DNA of 64,000 bases from Rhizobium sp. 007 (GTDB taxonomy: Bacteria > Pseudomonadota > Alphaproteobacteria > Rhizobiales > Rhizobiaceae): NCBI RefSeq assembly GCF_015353075.1, contig NZ_CP064187.1, forward strand, positions 1,612,001 to 1,676,000. Direction: 5' to 3'. The number at the start of each line of letters is the position of its first letter. Positions within the stretch are counted from its first letter, which is position 1. The notes below the pieces were generated by a model. That model was given only the letters and a program-made list of their open reading frames with translations. It was not told where the DNA came from and did no database searches. This document shows positions 63,155 through 64,000 of the stretch, in pieces. The position numbers were made by a program, and so were the translations under genes.

Positions 63155-64000
63155 TCAGATACCGAACCACCAGGTGGCGATACCGAGGAAAGCGAAGAAG
63201 CCTGTGCAGTCGGTGACGGTGGTTACGAAAACGGACGACGCAATAGCCGGGTCCGCGCCGACTTTATCCAGAAGAAGCGGCAAAAGAATGCCCGCCAGCG
63301 CCGCAGCCACCAGATTGATGATCATGGCGGCGCCGATGACCATACCAAGCTGGTAGTCGTGGAACCACGCGCCGGCAATCGTGCCCATGATGCTGGCAAA
63401 GACGATGCCGTTCATGATCCCGACGCCCGCCTCCCTGCGGATGATGCGGCCGGCATTGTATATGTCGAGGTCGCGGGTCGCGAGCGCGCGCACGGTCACG
63501 GTCATCGTCTGCGTGCCGGCATTGCCTCCCATGGAGGCCACGATTGGCATCAGTACGGCAAGCGCGATCATCTTCTCGATCGAGGCGTCGAAGAGGCCGA
63601 TGACACTGGCCGAAAGCATCGCCGTGCCGAGATTGATCATCAGCCAAAGGAAGCGCGAGCGGACGGTCGATATGACATTGTCGGACAGCTCTTCGTCACC
63701 GACGCCGCCGAGGCGTTTGATGTCCTCATCCGCTTCCTCGTGAATGACGTCGACTACATCGTCGATGGTAAGAACACCGACAAGACGCTCGTTCTCGTCC
63801 ACGACGGCGGCTGAGAGAAGGTCGTATTGCTCGAAGAGCTGCGCCGCCTCTTCCTGGTCCATCTCGGCTGGAATCGGATGGGTCGTCTCGCGCATGATCG
63901 CTTCGATTTTTGTCTGCCGCTTGGTGCGGAGAATCTGGTCGAGATCGACGGCGCCGAGCAGCTTGAAGGTCGGGTCGATAACGAAGATCTGCGTGAAGGA
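63155..64000 (-). CDS. mgtE: Magnesium transporter MgtE, C-terminal part (cut by window edge)
   Basis: The last 281 residues of MgtE; the N-terminus is outside the window. The part seen begins in a CBS domain (FTQIFVIDPTFKLLGAVDL, LLSAAVVDENERLVGVLTI), includes DVVDVIHEEADEDIKRL and then the membrane domain (WLMINLGTAMLSASVIGLF, MIALAVLMPIVASMGGNAGT with QTMTVTVRAL, VFASIMGTIAGAWF). PIVASMGGNAGTQTM is the MgtE ion-pore signature. It is upstream of the merR gene, in the same direction, but likely an independent unit. Confidence 0.96.
   Translation of the reverse strand, partial: SFTQIFVIDPTFKLLGAVDLDQILRTKRQTKIEAIMRETTHPIPAEMDQEEAAQLFEQYDLLSAAVVDENERLVGVLTIDDVVDVIHEEADEDIKRLGGVGDEELSDNVISTVRSRFLWLMINLGTAMLSASVIGLFDASIEKMIALAVLMPIVASMGGNAGTQTMTVTVRALATRDLDIYNAGRIIRREAGVGIMNGIVFASIMGTIAGAWFHDYQLGMVIGAAMIINLVAAALAGILLPLLLDKVGADPAIASSVFVTTVTDCTGFFAFLGIATWWFGI

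Overview
The window is a GC-rich stretch of chromosome from an alphaproteobacterium of the Rhizobiaceae, most likely Rhizobium or a close relative. The grounds are the protein families present (DUF1236, DUF2336, DUF982, DUF1489, a BTLCP-type cysteine peptidase, alphaproteobacterial ParE and PyrG), the housekeeping gene order, and three promoters of the GGAAC-N16-CGTT type used by the general-stress sigma factor EcfG/RpoE2. No phage, insertion sequence, CRISPR array or rRNA operon was seen. Most of the window is housekeeping DNA with small lineage-specific genes between.

Layout. 0-2.3 kb: the end of an MFS transporter, a methyltransferase and an MBL-fold hydrolase. 2.3-9.9 kb: a minus-strand block for translation, replication and envelope (rlpA, a DacC-like protein, tmk, holB, metG, tatD, MBL hydrolase), interrupted by a plus-strand TauE/SafE permease. 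10-15 kb: a tRNA-Ser(UGA), a decayed LigD-type ligase, and a run of small secreted, membrane or stress proteins, three of them behind EcfG-type promoters. 15.2-20.7 kb: ppiD-trpD-trpC-moaC-moeA, transcribed together. 20.8-28.8 kb: two methyltransferase/acetyltransferase genes, a DEAD-box helicase, a FecR/CHASE2-cyclase pair, and two divergent citrate-synthase-like genes, one carrying a DNA-binding domain. 28.9-32.1 kb: an ABC-transporter remnant, pyrG, secG, tpiA. 32.3-43.3 kb: parE among hydrolases, an OsmC protein, an AI-2E family permease, GNAT, DUF2336, and flavin reductase and nitroreductase genes. 43.3-49.3 kb: an acyltransferase, thrS, DUF1697, yidD, an Fe-S scaffold, folE and hisI. 49.4-58.4 kb: patatin, CBS, rhomboid, PAS, PilZ, proline iminopeptidase, a BTLCP protease and a SPOR-domain D-Ala-D-Ala carboxypeptidase. 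58.4-64 kb: DUF1489, sdaA, DUF599, DUF1624, an isoprenylcysteine-methyltransferase-like protein, a MerR regulator and the C-terminal part of mgtE.

The most useful observations are regulatory or evolutionary. They are: the EcfG-type promoter cluster at 12.6-15.1 kb; a 14-bp perfect palindrome between the divergent citrate-synthase genes; a palindrome overlapping the merR promoter; a minus-strand terminator at 51.75 kb whose hairpin pairs fully only in the minus-strand RNA, pointing to an unannotated small RNA; a short palindromic repeat that encodes part of YidD; a DacC-like protein lacking two of the three penicillin-binding motifs; and several frameshifts or remnants (ligD, ABC exporter, esterase-phytase, a secreted protein, the end of the methyltransferase-like gene). 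I did not find a clearly new multi-gene system; the candidates are local and are graded accordingly.
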